From: Holophagaceae bacterium
Lineage (GTDB): Bacteria > Acidobacteriota > Holophagae > Holophagales > Holophagaceae
NCBI GenBank assembly: GCA_017859995.1
Contig: JAFJUR010000007.1
Span: forward strand, 1-60,947
Length of the DNA: 60,947 bases
Direction of reading: 5' to 3'
The position numbers and the translations under genes are program-made. Positions 32,562-40,455 of the stretch are shown here, piece after piece. The first letter of the stretch is position 1. Each line of letters opens with the position of its first letter. Below the pieces are notes generated by a model. That model saw nothing but the letters and a program-made list of their open reading frames with translations. It had not been told where the DNA came from and did not search any database.

Positions 32562-34247
32562 TCACCGGATCAGCGCCAGCAGCACCTGGGCCAGCACGAT
32601 CTTGAGGATGGTGGCCAACGGGTAGACCGTGGCGAAGCCCACGTTGGGCAGGTCGTTGCCCGTCTGGTGGCTGGCGTAGCCCAGGACCACCGGTTGCGTG
32701 TGGGTGCCCGCCAGGATGCCGAACATGATGTTCAGGGGGATGCCGAACAGCTTGTGGCCCAGCACCATGGTCAGCGAATCCGCCACGAAGCAGACGAGGA
32801 AGGCCGCACCCAAGAAGATGGGCAGCACCGAGGCGTCCTTCGAGACGATGGCCCGGAAGCCCTCTCCCGAAATCACGCCGATGCCTGCCGCGAAGAGCAC
32901 GAGGCCGAATTGCCGGATCGTGTGGTTGGCGCTGTAGGGGAAGTTCCAGACCAGCGGCCCGATGCGGTGGAACCGGCCCAGGATCAGCGCCACGGCCAGG
33001 GGACCACCCGCGAAGCCCAACTTGAAGATGATGCCGTGGCCCAGGGGGATGGGCAGCTGGCCCAGGGCGAGGCCGGCGGCGAGCCCCATGGCGAAGGTGA
33101 GGAAGCTCACTTCGCTGAGGGCGCGGTAGCTGTCTCCGAAGAAATCCTCGATGGCCTCGATGTTGTCGCGGCGGGTCGTCACGCGCACCCGGTCGCCCAG
33201 CTCCAGCACCGTGTCGCCATCGGGCACGAACCAGAGGTCGCCCCGGCGCACGCGGGTGATGATGGCCTGGTGCTTGTTCACCAGGTCGAGCCGGCCTAAG
33301 GGCACGCCCACCACGTCCCAGCGCGACACGAAGACCCGCGTGGCGTCCAGGGCGCTCTGATCGCGGTCCAGCTCCACATGGCTGCGCTCGCCGATGAGCG
33401 CCTCCACCTGCGCGAGGTCATCCGGAGAGCCCACCACAGTCACCAGGTCGTCCAGCTTGAGCCGGAAGTCCGGGGTGGGCAGCAGCAGCTCCGCCTTGCG
33501 CAGCACGCGACCGAAGACGACGTGCAGCTGCCCGGCGGCGCAGAGGTCGCGCTTGCTCATGGCTTCGGCCTCGGGCTTGGTCACCCGCACCGTCCAGACC
33601 TCCAGCTTTTGGTGGCCGGTCTGGTAGTCCTTGAGACCGTCCGCCTCCTCCTTCAGGTTCACGCGGAACACCTTGGAGCTGAGGAGAATGATGAGCATGG
33701 GCACCAGCACGCCGATGGGATAGGCAATGGCCGACGCAACGGTGGGCTGGGCCAGCTCCACCGGGCCCACGCCCGCCATGGTCTTCACCCGCTCGATGAC
33801 GCCCGCCAGGGCGGGCATGTTCGTGAAGCTGCCGGTGAGCAGGCCCGCGGCATAGCGGGCGTTGAAGCCCATGGCCTTGGCCAGTACCACCACGAAGGCC
33901 GTGGAGGCCAGCATGACGAGGAAGACCACGGCGTTCTTCTTCATGCCTTCCCGGCTGAAAGCAGCCCAGAAGCTGTGCGAGATGGAGAGGCCCATGGCGT
34001 AGACGAACACCGCCAGGCCCAGTTCATAGACAAGCTTCATCTCTTTGGAGATGTCCTTCTTCAGGCCTGGATCCAGGCCCGGTGCCATCACCAGCGCGCC
34101 GAGGGCGATGCCGGCGAAGAGGATGCTGGCGATGCCGAAGGAGGCGCCGGCGATGCGGATCTTGCTGATGGGGTAGCCCAGGGCCACCACCGCAAACAGC
34201 ATGAGGAGCGGGTTGTGAGCGAAGAAGAAGAGAACCTGTTCGATCAT
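32562..34247 (-). CDS. AspT/YidE-family transporter with paired RCK-C (TrkA-C) domains
   Basis: Encodes 561 residues. The start ATG 34247 sits 5 bases after GGAG; an in-frame GTG two codons upstream has no such signal. Five or six helices (FAVVALGYPISKI to about residue 185) precede two TrkA-C/RCK-C domains (about 205-285, LDDLVTVVGSPDD; 295-375, LELGDRVRVTTRRDN) and then another five helices ending ILKIVLAQVLLALI. This is the aspartate:alanine exchanger family layout (AspT, YidE, YbjL). AspT exchanges aspartate for alanine to drive proton-motive metabolism, but most members have unknown substrates. The repeated motif FTNMPALAGVI / GTHTQPVVLGYA marks the two half-repeats. Confidence 0.9.
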   Translation of the reverse strand: MIEQVLFFFAHNPLLMLFAVVALGYPISKIRIAGASFGIASILFAGIALGALVMAPGLDPGLKKDISKEMKLVYELGLAVFVYAMGLSISHSFWAAFSREGMKKNAVVFLVMLASTAFVVVLAKAMGFNARYAAGLLTGSFTNMPALAGVIERVKTMAGVGPVELAQPTVASAIAYPIGVLVPMLIILLSSKVFRVNLKEEADGLKDYQTGHQKLEVWTVRVTKPEAEAMSKRDLCAAGQLHVVFGRVLRKAELLLPTPDFRLKLDDLVTVVGSPDDLAQVEALIGERSHVELDRDQSALDATRVFVSRWDVVGVPLGRLDLVNKHQAIITRVRRGDLWFVPDGDTVLELGDRVRVTTRRDNIEAIEDFFGDSYRALSEVSFLTFAMGLAAGLALGQLPIPLGHGIIFKLGFAGGPLAVALILGRFHRIGPLVWNFPYSANHTIRQFGLVLFAAGIGVISGEGFRAIVSKDASVLPIFLGAAFLVCFVADSLTMVLGHKLFGIPLNIMFGILAGTHTQPVVLGYASHQTGNDLPNVGFATVYPLATILKIVLAQVLLALIR

Positions 34248-34281
34248 GTTCACTCCGCGACCGGACCGGGTTTCCCCGGGT

Positions 34282-35316
34282 TCATGTCAACCGCTTGATG
34301 GCCGCCGCCAGGGCCTCCACCTCGTCGGGCTGCGCGTCCGGAAGCATCGAGAAACGAAGCACCGACCGCGCGTCTTCCAAACTATACCCCAAGGTCATGA
34401 TTGCGTGGCTCGGCTTCACCGACCCGCTGTGGCAGGCGCTGCCGGTGCTCACGGCGAATCCAGCCAGATCGAGCGATGCGTGCAGAGCCTCGCCGTTCCT
34501 GCCTCTGAACAGCACGCAGCTGGTGTTGGGTAGGCGGGGTGAATCCTGACCAATGATCTCGATGTCGCGGTTCCAGGATGTGATTTCCGTCTCGAATGCC
34601 GCCCGGAGATCCGCCAGAGCCGCGTGTTTAGCTTGACGCTCCGTCAAATGCCGGACCGCGGCGGCCAGGCCCAGGATGGCGGGCAGGTCCTCGGTGCCGC
34701 CGCGCCGGCGCCGTTCCTGCGGCCCCTCCATGAGCGCCTCCCAGGGCAGGCCCGGCCGCATCCAGAGCAGGGCCGCACCCCGGGGGCCGCCCATTTTGTG
34801 GCCGCTGAACACCGCAGCGTCGCAGGTGCTCAGATCCACGGGCACCTTGCCCCAGGCCTGGCAGCAGTCCCGGACGCGGACGGCATCCAGCACCGGCGGC
34901 ATGTCATAGAGGATGCCCGTCTCGTTGCTCGCGGCCATCTGCACCACCGTCGCGCAGTCCCGGGGAAGCTCGGGCAGCCAGGCTATTCGCGACCAGTCCC
35001 GCAAGGGGTTCAGGCAGGCGCTGTGCTCGCCCGGAAACACGGCCGCGGGGCGATCCCCCAGGGCCAGCGCCAGGCCCCGGATCAGCAGATGCAGCGCCTC
35101 GGTGGCGCTGGCGCAGAACACCAGCTCGCCCGGCGCCACCGCCAGGGACGCGGCGATCTCGCGCCGGGCCTCCTCGAGCCTGAACCGCGCCCGCTGGCCC
35201 TCCCGGTGGGTGCTGGTGGGATTGGCCCAGTCCTCGGCCATGGCCTGCCGCATCACCTCCACCACCTCGGGATGGGGCGGCGTGGTGGCGTTGGCGTCGA
35301 AGTAGAGGCGCGGCAT
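34282..35316 (-). CDS. Cysteine desulfurase-family aminotransferase (NifS/IscS-like)
   Basis: Encodes 344 residues from ATG 35316, where family homology begins (RLYFDANATTPPHPEV). The PLP-binding Lys174 is in FSGHKMGGPRG, the catalytic Cys295 loop reads STGSACHSGS, and RRGGTEDLPAILGL is characteristic. Cysteine desulfurases take sulfur from cysteine for Fe-S clusters or tRNA thiolation. This one is somewhat short (IscS about 400) and is not beside iscU, sufU or mnmA. It could supply a thiolation enzyme such as TtcA at 29.3 kb, though that is speculation. It lies 34 bp upstream of the AspT-like gene on the same strand. Confidence 0.87.
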   Translation of the reverse strand: MPRLYFDANATTPPHPEVVEVMRQAMAEDWANPTSTHREGQRARFRLEEARREIAASLAVAPGELVFCASATEALHLLIRGLALALGDRPAAVFPGEHSACLNPLRDWSRIAWLPELPRDCATVVQMAASNETGILYDMPPVLDAVRVRDCCQAWGKVPVDLSTCDAAVFSGHKMGGPRGAALLWMRPGLPWEALMEGPQERRRRGGTEDLPAILGLAAAVRHLTERQAKHAALADLRAAFETEITSWNRDIEIIGQDSPRLPNTSCVLFRGRNGEALHASLDLAGFAVSTGSACHSGSVKPSHAIMTLGYSLEDARSVLRFSMLPDAQPDEVEALAAAIKRLT

Positions 35317-35338
35317 GGGATCAATGTACTCTGGGTCC

Positions 35339-36247
35339 ATGCCCAAATCCCTGGAAGGCAAGCTCGTCGTCGCCATCTCGTCGCGGGCCCTCTTCGATTT
35401 CGAGGAGGAAAACCGGGTGTTCGAGGAAGCGGACGACCGCGCTTACATGGCGCTGCAGCTTTCGCGCCTGGACGTGCCCGCCAAGCCCGGCGTGGCCTTC
35501 CCCCTGGTGAAGAAGCTGCTGGCCTTCAACACGGAGGGCGAGAACCGCGTGGCGGTGGTGATCCTCTCCCGCAACGATCCCGTGAGCGGCCTGCGGGTGT
35601 TCCGCAGCGCCCAGGAATCCAACCTCCAGCTCGAGCGGGGCGTCTTCACCCGGGGCCGCAACCCCTATCCCTACCTCACCTCCCTGGGCGCCAACCTGTT
35701 CCTCTCCGCCAAGGAGGAGGACGTGCGGGCAGCCCTGAACGCCGGGTTCGCCGCCGCGAGGGTCTATCCCGACAGCGCCAAGGCCGCGGACCGCCACCCC
35801 GACGAGATCCGCATCGCCTTCGACGGCGACGCGGTGCTGTTCAGCGACGAGGCCGAGCGCATCTATGCCGAAGGCGGCCTGGCGGCCTTCCAGGCCCACG
35901 AAATCGAACGGGCGGCGGTGCCCCTGCCCCCGGGTCCCTTCAAGCCGCTGCTGGAGGCCCTGCGCCCGCTCCAGGACCTGCCTCCCGGCTCGCCCATGCG
36001 CGTCCGCACCGCCCTCGTCACCGCCCGCAGCGCGCCCGCCCACGAGCGGGCCATCCGCACGCTCATGGCCTGGAACATCCAGGTGGACGAGGCCATGTTC
36101 CTGGGCGGCCTCGAGAAGGCCGACTTCCTGAGGGAATTCGAACCGGACTTCTTCTTCGACGACCAGACCGGCTACTGCGACACGGCCTCCCACGTCGGGC
36201 CCACCGGCCACGTGGTGAGCGGCGTGAAGAACGAGGTCGCCGAGTAG
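35339..36247 (+). CDS. 5'-nucleotidase (cytosolic IMP/AMP-type family)
   Basis: Encodes 302 residues from ATG 35339, the start that yields the family N-terminus GKLVVAISSRALFDFEEENRVF. A HAD-like fold is suggested by VAISSRALFDF, VVILSRNDPVSGLRVF, IRIAFDGDAVLFSDEAERIY and the closing FFFDDQTGYCDTASH. This matches the bacterial 5'-nucleotidase family related to vertebrate cytosolic cN-I, which dephosphorylates nucleoside monophosphates. The start lies only 22 bp from the divergent cysteine desulfurase start, so the two genes share almost no intergenic DNA and promoters must overlap coding sequence. Confidence 0.8.
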   Translation: MPKSLEGKLVVAISSRALFDFEEENRVFEEADDRAYMALQLSRLDVPAKPGVAFPLVKKLLAFNTEGENRVAVVILSRNDPVSGLRVFRSAQESNLQLERGVFTRGRNPYPYLTSLGANLFLSAKEEDVRAALNAGFAAARVYPDSAKAADRHPDEIRIAFDGDAVLFSDEAERIYAEGGLAAFQAHEIERAAVPLPPGPFKPLLEALRPLQDLPPGSPMRVRTALVTARSAPAHERAIRTLMAWNIQVDEAMFLGGLEKADFLREFEPDFFFDDQTGYCDTASHVGPTGHVVSGVKNEVAE

Positions 36248-36341
36248 GCCACCGGTACGGGTATTGACGAATCGTCGGTTCCTGGACCGCCTCCGGCCCG
36301 GAGTCCGCGCCACTGCTAGACTTGGAGCACCTGGAGGAGCC

Positions 36342-38192
36342 ATGTCCCGCAAGCTGGTGGAGTGCGTGCCAAACATCTCGGAAGGCCGTGATGCCGCGAA
36401 GATCAAACAGGTGACGGACGCCATCGCTGCGGTGTCCGGGGTGCGGGTACTCGACGTGGACCCCGGCGCGGACACCAACCGCACCGTGATCACCTTCGTG
36501 GGCGAACCCGAGGCGGTGCTGGAGGGTGCCTTCCGCTGCATCGCCGAGGCCGCCCGCGTCATCGACATGGCCCAGCACAGCGGGGCGCACCCCCGCATGG
36601 GCGCCACGGACGTGGTGCCCTTCGTGCCCGTGGAAGGCGTCACCATGGAGGACTGCGCGGAGCTGGCCCGGCGCCTGGGCGCCCGCGTGGGCACGGAGCT
36701 GGGGATCCCCGTCTACCTCTACGAAGCCGCCGCCTCCCGGCCTGAACGCCGGAACCTTGCCGAGGTGCGGCGCGGCGAGTACGAGGGCCTGCCCGCGAAG
36801 CTGAAGGACGCCGAGTGGAAGCCGGATTTCGGCCCCGCGGCCTTCCACCCCCAGGCCGGCGCCACCATCATCGGCGCCCGGGAATTCCTCGTGGCCTGCA
36901 ACGTGACGCTGAATTCCGGCAGCAAGGACCACGCGACCGACATCGCCTTCGAGCTGCGCGAAAAGGGCCGCGTGGCCCGGCGCGGGCGCGTGAAGCCCTA
37001 CTACCAGGCGGGCGAACTGATCTTCTACGCCGAGGGTTCCTTCCCCTGCGGCAACTGCGACTTCACGGGCGCCACCTTCCAGGAGACGGTGGACCACTGC
37101 GCGGCGACGCACGGCTACGACCTGCCCGGCCTCATGCGCCTGAACGACGTGGATCCCGCGCATCCTGTGGGCCAGAAGGTGCGCCGCCGGGGCACCTTCA
37201 GCCACTGCAAGGCCATCGGCTGGTACGTCGACACCTACCGCCGCGCCCAGATCAGCGTGAACCTCACGGACTACAAGCAGACCGCCCCCCACACCGTGCT
37301 CGAAGAGGCCCGCCGCCTGGCCGCCGAGCGGGGCCTGGTGGTCACCGGCAGCGAGATCGTGGGCCTGGTCCCCTTCCAGTGCCTGCTGACCTCGGGCCGC
37401 CACTACCTGAAGGCCATGGGCAAGTCCACGGGCGTGCCCACCTCCGACATCCTGCAGACCGCCGTGTTCTCCATGGGCCTCGCCGACGTGGCGCCCTTCG
37501 AGGTGGAGAAGAAGGTGCTCGGCCTGCCCACCTTCGATCCGAAAGCCCTCGTCTCCATGCCGGTGCACGCCTTCACGGATGAAGTGAGCCGCGACACCCC
37601 GGCTCCCGGTGGTGGCTCCATCGCGGCCCTGGCGGGCAGCCTGGGCGCGGCGCTGGCCAGCATGGTGGCCAACCTGGCCCAGGGCGGGCCCGATGCGGAG
37701 AAGGATGCGAAGCTCATCGAGCTGGCCGAGCGGGCGCAGGTGTTGAAGGACCGCCTGATGGTGGCCGTGGATGCCGACACCAACGCCTTCAACGCCTTCA
37801 TGGACGCCCGCAGATTGCCGGATGGCACCCCCGAGCAGAAGGCGGCGCGCCAGGCCGCCATGCAGGCCGGGCTCAAGGTGGCCATCGACGTGCCCCTGGA
37901 CACGGCCAAGGCCAGCCTCGCCGCGCTGGAGCTGGCCGGCGAAGCGGCCCGCCTGGGCAAGGTGGCCTCCATCACCGACGCGGCGGTGGGCGCCCAGATG
38001 GCCCATGCGGGCGTGCGCGGCGGCGTCTGGAACGTGATCATCAACCTCAAGGACATCACCGATGGCGCCTACGTGGCCCACATGCAGGACCAGTGCGCGG
38101 ACCTGCTGGCCAAGGCCGAGGGGAAGCTCGCCGAAGTCACGGCCTACGTGGACCAGAAGCTGCTCGACCGCCTGAACAAGGCCAGGAAGTAG
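36342..38192 (+). CDS. ftcD: Bifunctional glutamate formiminotransferase / formimino-THF cyclodeaminase with zinc-finger-like insert
   Basis: Encodes 616 residues from ATG 36342 behind GGAGGAG. Residues 1-400 are the formiminotransferase: VECVPNISEGRD, LDVDPGADTNRTV, the catalytic His83 in HSGAHPRMGATD, and KAIGWYVDTYRRAQISVNL. Residues 405-616 are the cyclodeaminase (DEVSRDTPAPGGGSIAALAG). The enzyme moves the formimino group of formiminoglutamate, from histidine breakdown, to THF and deaminates it to methenyl-THF. About 75 extra residues (about 212-288) interrupt the transferase domain and contain Cys236-x2-Cys239-x12-His252-x4-His257, classical C2H2 zinc-finger spacing. No other hut genes are in the window. 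Core function is certain; the insert's role is unknown. Confidence 0.93.
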   Translation: MSRKLVECVPNISEGRDAAKIKQVTDAIAAVSGVRVLDVDPGADTNRTVITFVGEPEAVLEGAFRCIAEAARVIDMAQHSGAHPRMGATDVVPFVPVEGVTMEDCAELARRLGARVGTELGIPVYLYEAAASRPERRNLAEVRRGEYEGLPAKLKDAEWKPDFGPAAFHPQAGATIIGAREFLVACNVTLNSGSKDHATDIAFELREKGRVARRGRVKPYYQAGELIFYAEGSFPCGNCDFTGATFQETVDHCAATHGYDLPGLMRLNDVDPAHPVGQKVRRRGTFSHCKAIGWYVDTYRRAQISVNLTDYKQTAPHTVLEEARRLAAERGLVVTGSEIVGLVPFQCLLTSGRHYLKAMGKSTGVPTSDILQTAVFSMGLADVAPFEVEKKVLGLPTFDPKALVSMPVHAFTDEVSRDTPAPGGGSIAALAGSLGAALASMVANLAQGGPDAEKDAKLIELAERAQVLKDRLMVAVDADTNAFNAFMDARRLPDGTPEQKAARQAAMQAGLKVAIDVPLDTAKASLAALELAGEAARLGKVASITDAAVGAQMAHAGVRGGVWNVIINLKDITDGAYVAHMQDQCADLLAKAEGKLAEVTAYVDQKLLDRLNKARK

Positions 38193-38209
38193 CGAAAATC
38201 CCAACGACG

Positions 38210-38233
38210 GAAGGGGGCCTCGCGGCCCCCTTC
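38210..38233. terminator. Bidirectional terminator hairpin between ftcD and the Cache gene
   Basis: GAAGGGGGCC (38210-38219), loop TCGC, and GGCCCCCTTC (38224-38233) make a perfect 10-bp stem in the 60-bp gap between two convergent genes. In the minus direction it is followed a little later by a T-containing run (GGGATTTTCGC); in the plus direction no T run is present. It probably serves mainly the minus-strand Cache gene. Confidence 0.6.
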
Positions 38234-38252
38234 TCGCGTACCGGAACCAGGC

Positions 38253-38711
38253 CTACTCGTAGATGCCGGCGCCGATGACCATGCCGTTCTGGAGTTCCAC
38301 CCAGGAGGCCTTCTTCATCACTTTGTTGCCCTGGGCGGGGTTGAGTTCCTTGTACTCGATCCAGCCGCTGCCCTTCTCCTTGACCAGCTTGGTCCAGTCC
38401 TGGATCCAGGGCTTCCCGTCGGGATCCTTGGCGGTCCAGCGGTTGATGCCCACCAGCTCGCGCCGGACCCCGTGCGCCAGGACCTTCCCTTCCAGGTCGT
38501 AGACGAAGATGTAGAGATCGTGGTTCTGCCCCTTGGTGAAGTGGAACTGGCCCTTGGGCCCGCTCACCTCCTCCAGGAACTTGTCCTTGGGGTTCTTCTT
38601 CGCGAACTCCACGGCCTGTTTCACGAAGGCCTTGGCCTGATCGCGGGTCTGAGCCGCCAGCGGGAACGCAACTGCGACCGCCAGTGTCAGGAATCCCCAT
38701 GTCTTCCGCAT
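38253..38711 (-). CDS. Exported single Cache-domain protein
   Basis: Encodes 152 residues from ATG 38711 (GGAGG upstream). A signal peptide (LTLAVAVAFPLAAQT) is followed by one Cache_2-type domain: TRDQAKAFVKQAVEFAKKN, FHFTKGQNHDLYIFVYDLEG, LVGINRWTAKDPDGKPWIQD and the closing NGMVIGAGIYE. Stand-alone periplasmic Cache proteins bind small ligands such as carboxylates and may present them to chemoreceptors or kinases. It is divergent from the haem-binding chemoreceptor gene, so it may be an accessory ligand-binding protein for that receptor. This is inferred from position only. Confidence 0.85.
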   Translation of the reverse strand: MRKTWGFLTLAVAVAFPLAAQTRDQAKAFVKQAVEFAKKNPKDKFLEEVSGPKGQFHFTKGQNHDLYIFVYDLEGKVLAHGVRRELVGINRWTAKDPDGKPWIQDWTKLVKEKGSGWIEYKELNPAQGNKVMKKASWVELQNGMVIGAGIYE

Positions 38712-38810
38712 GTTTCCTCCAAGTCGCCCCACATGGGGCATGCCGGCTTTTTCGGGTCGGCATCCTGCCACCTTGAAAATCGGGATCGGTCACAACTGAA
38801 CGCCAGCAAT

Positions 38811-38838
38811 TCAACCCTCTCAGACAGGAAGCCGAAAG
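38811..38838 (+). promoter_or_regulatory. Candidate sigma-28 (FliA-type) promoter of the chemoreceptor gene
   Basis: TCAA (38811-38814), a 16-base spacer and GCCGAAAG (38831-38838) resemble the flagellar sigma factor consensus (TAAA, 15 bases, GCCGATAA). The element lies 44 bp before the start of a methyl-accepting chemotaxis gene, the expected type of target. One spacer base and two consensus positions differ. Confidence 0.35.
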
Positions 38839-38882
38839 GAACGGAGAGGCGTGGCGCGGTTGCACGTCGGGGAGCCACGAAC

Positions 38883-40418
38883 ATGAAACGGTCTGGCCTA
38901 GCGTTGAAATTCTTTCTGCCGGTCGCCATCTCCCTGGTGGCCCTGCTGGGGCTGGCCATCTGGGGCGCGACGACCTACCAGACCTCCCGGACCGAGAAAG
39001 CCTTCGAGGAACAGCTGACCGCCCTCGCGGTGGCCTCCGGATCCATGTTCCACGCCGATGCCGAGGACTACTGCCGCAGCCGGGGCATGGCTTTCCACCG
39101 GGTGCTGGAGCAGCGCCGCTCGGAGGATCCCGCCGCGGCCGCCTTCGAGCACGAATCCATGGCGACATTCGCCTCCAACCCCGCCCTGCAGGCGCGGACG
39201 ACGCAGCTTCAGGACCGGAACGGCGACCCGCGGCTCTATGTCCTGAGCCCCGGGCGCCTGAAGGATTCCTGCATCCAGTGCCACAGCGCCTTTGGCATCG
39301 ACGCCTTCAAGGACCGGAAGGCCGGCGACCTGGTGGCCGCCTTCGGCGTGTCCATGTCCACCGCCGAACTCTACCGGAGCGAGCGGAACATGCGGCTGGT
39401 CTCCGGTGCCGCGGGCCTGGCCCTCCTCATCCTCATCAGTTCCATGATCGCCCGCCAGGTGCGGGTCTCCATCCTCCGCCCCCTCGACGAACTCTCCAGC
39501 GCCATCAGCCAGGTGGCCGCCGGCGACATGACCGTGAAGGCACCCGTGGGCAGCCAGGACGAGCTCGGCCAGCTGGCCACCACCTTCAACGGCATGGTGG
39601 CCGACCTCAATGGGGCCCTGGGGAACATGGGCCAGGCGTCGGAGCGCGTGGCTTCGGGCAGCACCGAACTGGCCGCCAGCGCCGAGCAGATGAGCGCCAC
39701 CGTGCAGGAAACCGCCCGGGTGGGCGAGGACCTGCGCCAAGCCGGACGGGAAGTGCAGGAGGCCCTCAGCCGTCTGGACGCGAACGTGGAAGCCATGGCC
39801 GAGCATACCCGCCGCACGGGCCTGCGGGCCGAGGAGGCCGTGGGGGACACGGACCGCGGCGCCCTGACCGGCCGGGGCACGGCCGAGGGCATGGCGGCCA
39901 TCCAGGAGGCCACCTCCCGCATCGTCGAGACCGTGCAGGCCATCCAAGGCATCGCCCGCCAGACGAACCTGCTGTCGCTCAATGCCGCCATCGAGGCCGC
40001 CAAGGCCGGCGCCATGGGCAAGGGCTTCGCCGTGGTGGCCGAAGAAGTCCGCATCCTCGCCGACCGCAGCGGCCAGTCCGCCAAGGCCATCGAGGAGATC
40101 ATCCAGGCCATGGAAGCCGCGGTCTCGGGCGGGGTGGACAGCGTCGAGGTGACCCTCCAGCACCTGGAGGCCATCCGGGATCGCATCTCCCAGGTGTCCG
40201 CCAGCATCCAGGAGATCGCGGGCCTCAGCCAGGGCCAGGCCAAGACCAGCCAGGACGTGGGCCGGATGATGAACCAGACCGCGGCCCGGCTGGATCAGAA
40301 CGCCGCCGCCACCCAGCAGCTGGCCGCCACGGTGCAACAGGTGTCCAACACCGCGGACGACCTCTCCAAGGTGGCCGAGGGCCTCCGCGAAACCGTCCAG
40401 AAGTTCCGGCTGCGATAA
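38883..40418 (+). CDS. Methyl-accepting chemotaxis protein with periplasmic c-type haem (DUF3365/Tll0287-like) sensor
   Basis: Encodes 511 residues from ATG 38883. A membrane helix (8-30), a periplasmic domain (31-170), a second helix (172-190), a HAMP domain (about 190-242) and a cytoplasmic signalling hairpin follow in order. The tip region is GIARQTNLLSLNAAIEAAKA. The periplasmic domain carries the haem c motif Cys130-Ile-Gln-Cys133-His134 in LKDSCIQCHSAFGID, with YVLSPGRLKD just before it. This is the arrangement of DUF3365 haem sensors, which respond to redox state or to gases such as O2 or NO. The receptor would signal to CheA/CheW, not in the window. No C-terminal CheR-tethering pentapeptide is seen. 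Confidence 0.92.
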   Translation: MKRSGLALKFFLPVAISLVALLGLAIWGATTYQTSRTEKAFEEQLTALAVASGSMFHADAEDYCRSRGMAFHRVLEQRRSEDPAAAAFEHESMATFASNPALQARTTQLQDRNGDPRLYVLSPGRLKDSCIQCHSAFGIDAFKDRKAGDLVAAFGVSMSTAELYRSERNMRLVSGAAGLALLILISSMIARQVRVSILRPLDELSSAISQVAAGDMTVKAPVGSQDELGQLATTFNGMVADLNGALGNMGQASERVASGSTELAASAEQMSATVQETARVGEDLRQAGREVQEALSRLDANVEAMAEHTRRTGLRAEEAVGDTDRGALTGRGTAEGMAAIQEATSRIVETVQAIQGIARQTNLLSLNAAIEAAKAGAMGKGFAVVAEEVRILADRSGQSAKAIEEIIQAMEAAVSGGVDSVEVTLQHLEAIRDRISQVSASIQEIAGLSQGQAKTSQDVGRMMNQTAARLDQNAAATQQLAATVQQVSNTADDLSKVAEGLRETVQKFRLR

Positions 40419-40455
40419 TCCCGGTGGGCCGGATTCCCGGCCCGCCAGGAGCGCC

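Noticed and set aside
36264-36341. Sigma-70 promoter (TTGACG) ahead of ftcD
   Set aside because: No -10-like hexamer lies at 16-18 bases from it.
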